Of a stretch of DNA of 64,000 bases, positions 63,708-64,000 are shown in pieces. The stretch's first letter is position 1. The number at the start of each line of letters is the position of its first letter. Position numbers and translations under genes: made by a program. The stretch spans positions 339,336 through 403,335 of the forward strand of contig NZ_LMDG01000033.1 of assembly GCF_001426265.1 (NCBI RefSeq), in the 5' to 3' direction. Origin of the DNA: Rhizobium sp. Root1220 (GTDB taxonomy: Bacteria; Pseudomonadota; Alphaproteobacteria; Rhizobiales; Rhizobiaceae). Below the pieces are notes generated by a model, which searched no databases, had not been told where the DNA came from, and saw nothing but the letters and a program-made list of their open reading frames with translations.

Positions 63708-64000
63708 TTAGCCGCGGAACAGCGTGAGGATGTTCTGCGAAGAGGAGTTCGCGATCGACAGCGACTGGATCGCCAGCTGCTGCTGGGTCTGCAAGGCGCT
63801 GAGCTTGGAGGACTCTTCTTCCAAGAGGATGTTCTGCGAAGAGGAGTTCGCGATCGACAGCGACTGGATCGCCAGCTGCTGCTGGGTCTGCAAGGCGCTG
63901 AGCTTGGAGGACTCTTCTTCCATGTTGGCGTCGACCAGGCGGCCGATACCGGAGTCGATCGAGTCGCTGAGCGAAGACACGAAGTCCGTCTGGATGTCGA
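63708..64000 (-). CDS. Flagellin, C-terminal part only, with a tandem duplication in the D0 domain
   Basis: The frame is open to the window edge (D-I-Q-T-D-F-V-S-S-L-S-D-S-I-D-S-G), so the 5' end is missing. The sequence EEESSKLSALQTQQQLAIQSLSIANSSSQNIL-type D0 segment occurs twice in succession, once ending QNIL-L and then ending QNILTLFRG. The two DNA copies are identical over 98 bases and offset by exactly 99, keeping the frame and adding 33 residues to a normally single C-terminal helix. By position it may correspond to flaB. Confidence 0.9.
   Translation of the reverse strand, partial: DIQTDFVSSLSDSIDSGIGRLVDANMEEESSKLSALQTQQQLAIQSLSIANSSSQNILLEEESSKLSALQTQQQLAIQSLSIANSSSQNILTLFRG
63726..63922 (-). 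repeat. Exact tandem duplication, period 99 bases, inside the flagellin gene
   Basis: Bases 63726-63823 and 63825-63922 are identical at all 98 positions. The units differ only at the single base between them and at the outer flank. It covers the codons for the C-terminal D0 helix. Confidence 0.97.

Noticed and set aside
63726..63922. Flagellin repeat considered as a CRISPR-like or minisatellite array
   Set aside because: Only two units, no spacers, and both lie in frame inside coding sequence.

Overview
The window looks like a chromosomal segment of an alphaproteobacterium of the Rhizobiaceae, most likely Sinorhizobium/Ensifer. The gene order (phasin, cbrA, acetoacetyl-CoA synthetase, polyamine transporter, aceA, two chemoreceptors, puuA/puuB-like pair, zwf-pgl-edd, the alpha-glucoside agl locus, then a motBC/rem/flg/flhA block) matches what I remember of the S. 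meliloti chromosome. The tRNA-His has the G1:U72 and A73 arrangement typical of alphaproteobacteria. No phage genes, insertion sequences, CRISPR arrays or rRNA genes were seen, and no gene-free stretch exceeds 300 bases.

Region 1 (1-10164) holds the end of a short-chain dehydrogenase, tRNA-His, a phasin, the large cell-cycle sensor kinase CbrA, a RibD-type reductase, acetoacetyl-CoA synthetase and an AsmA-like protein. Phasin and acetoacetyl-CoA synthetase both belong to polyhydroxybutyrate metabolism. Region 2 (10165-28000) carries a spermidine/putrescine-type ABC transporter, a RamB/ScfR-like regulator divergent from isocitrate lyase, a LysR regulator with a small divergent gene, two chemoreceptors, a small membrane protein, a flavoprotein, and a glutamine synthetase-like/FAD oxidase pair resembling the gamma-glutamyl-putrescine route. 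Region 3 (28000-41500) is sugar catabolism: zwf-pgl-edd (Entner-Doudoroff), then the aglEFGAK uptake and hydrolysis operon with its divergent LacI-type regulator aglR, then folD. Region 4 (41500-44300) is a two-gene surface-polysaccharide unit (Wzz/GumC-like and WecG/TagA-like).

Region 5 (44500-64000) is a long leftward flagellar cluster. In transcription order it holds three flagellin genes, a FliH-like gene, motB, motC, fliK/motD, a lytic transglycosylase, rem, flgE, flgK, flgL, flaF, flbT, flgD, fliQ, flhA, fliR and four small genes (FliJ-like, FlgJ-like, FlgN-like and a one-helix membrane protein). Many neighbours touch or overlap by a few bases, implying translational coupling.

Three signals stand out. 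First, the flagellin gene at the right edge carries an in-frame tandem duplication, period 99 bp, of its C-terminal D0 segment. Second, four perfect TTAA-N7-TTAA CtrA boxes lie in this window, upstream of cbrA, rem (two) and a flagellin gene, tying cell-cycle control to motility. Third, an 11-bp motif, CTTGCGCGAAG, recurs in flagellar intergenic regions. Start codons were chosen from visible Shine-Dalgarno sequences and several differ from the longest open frame.
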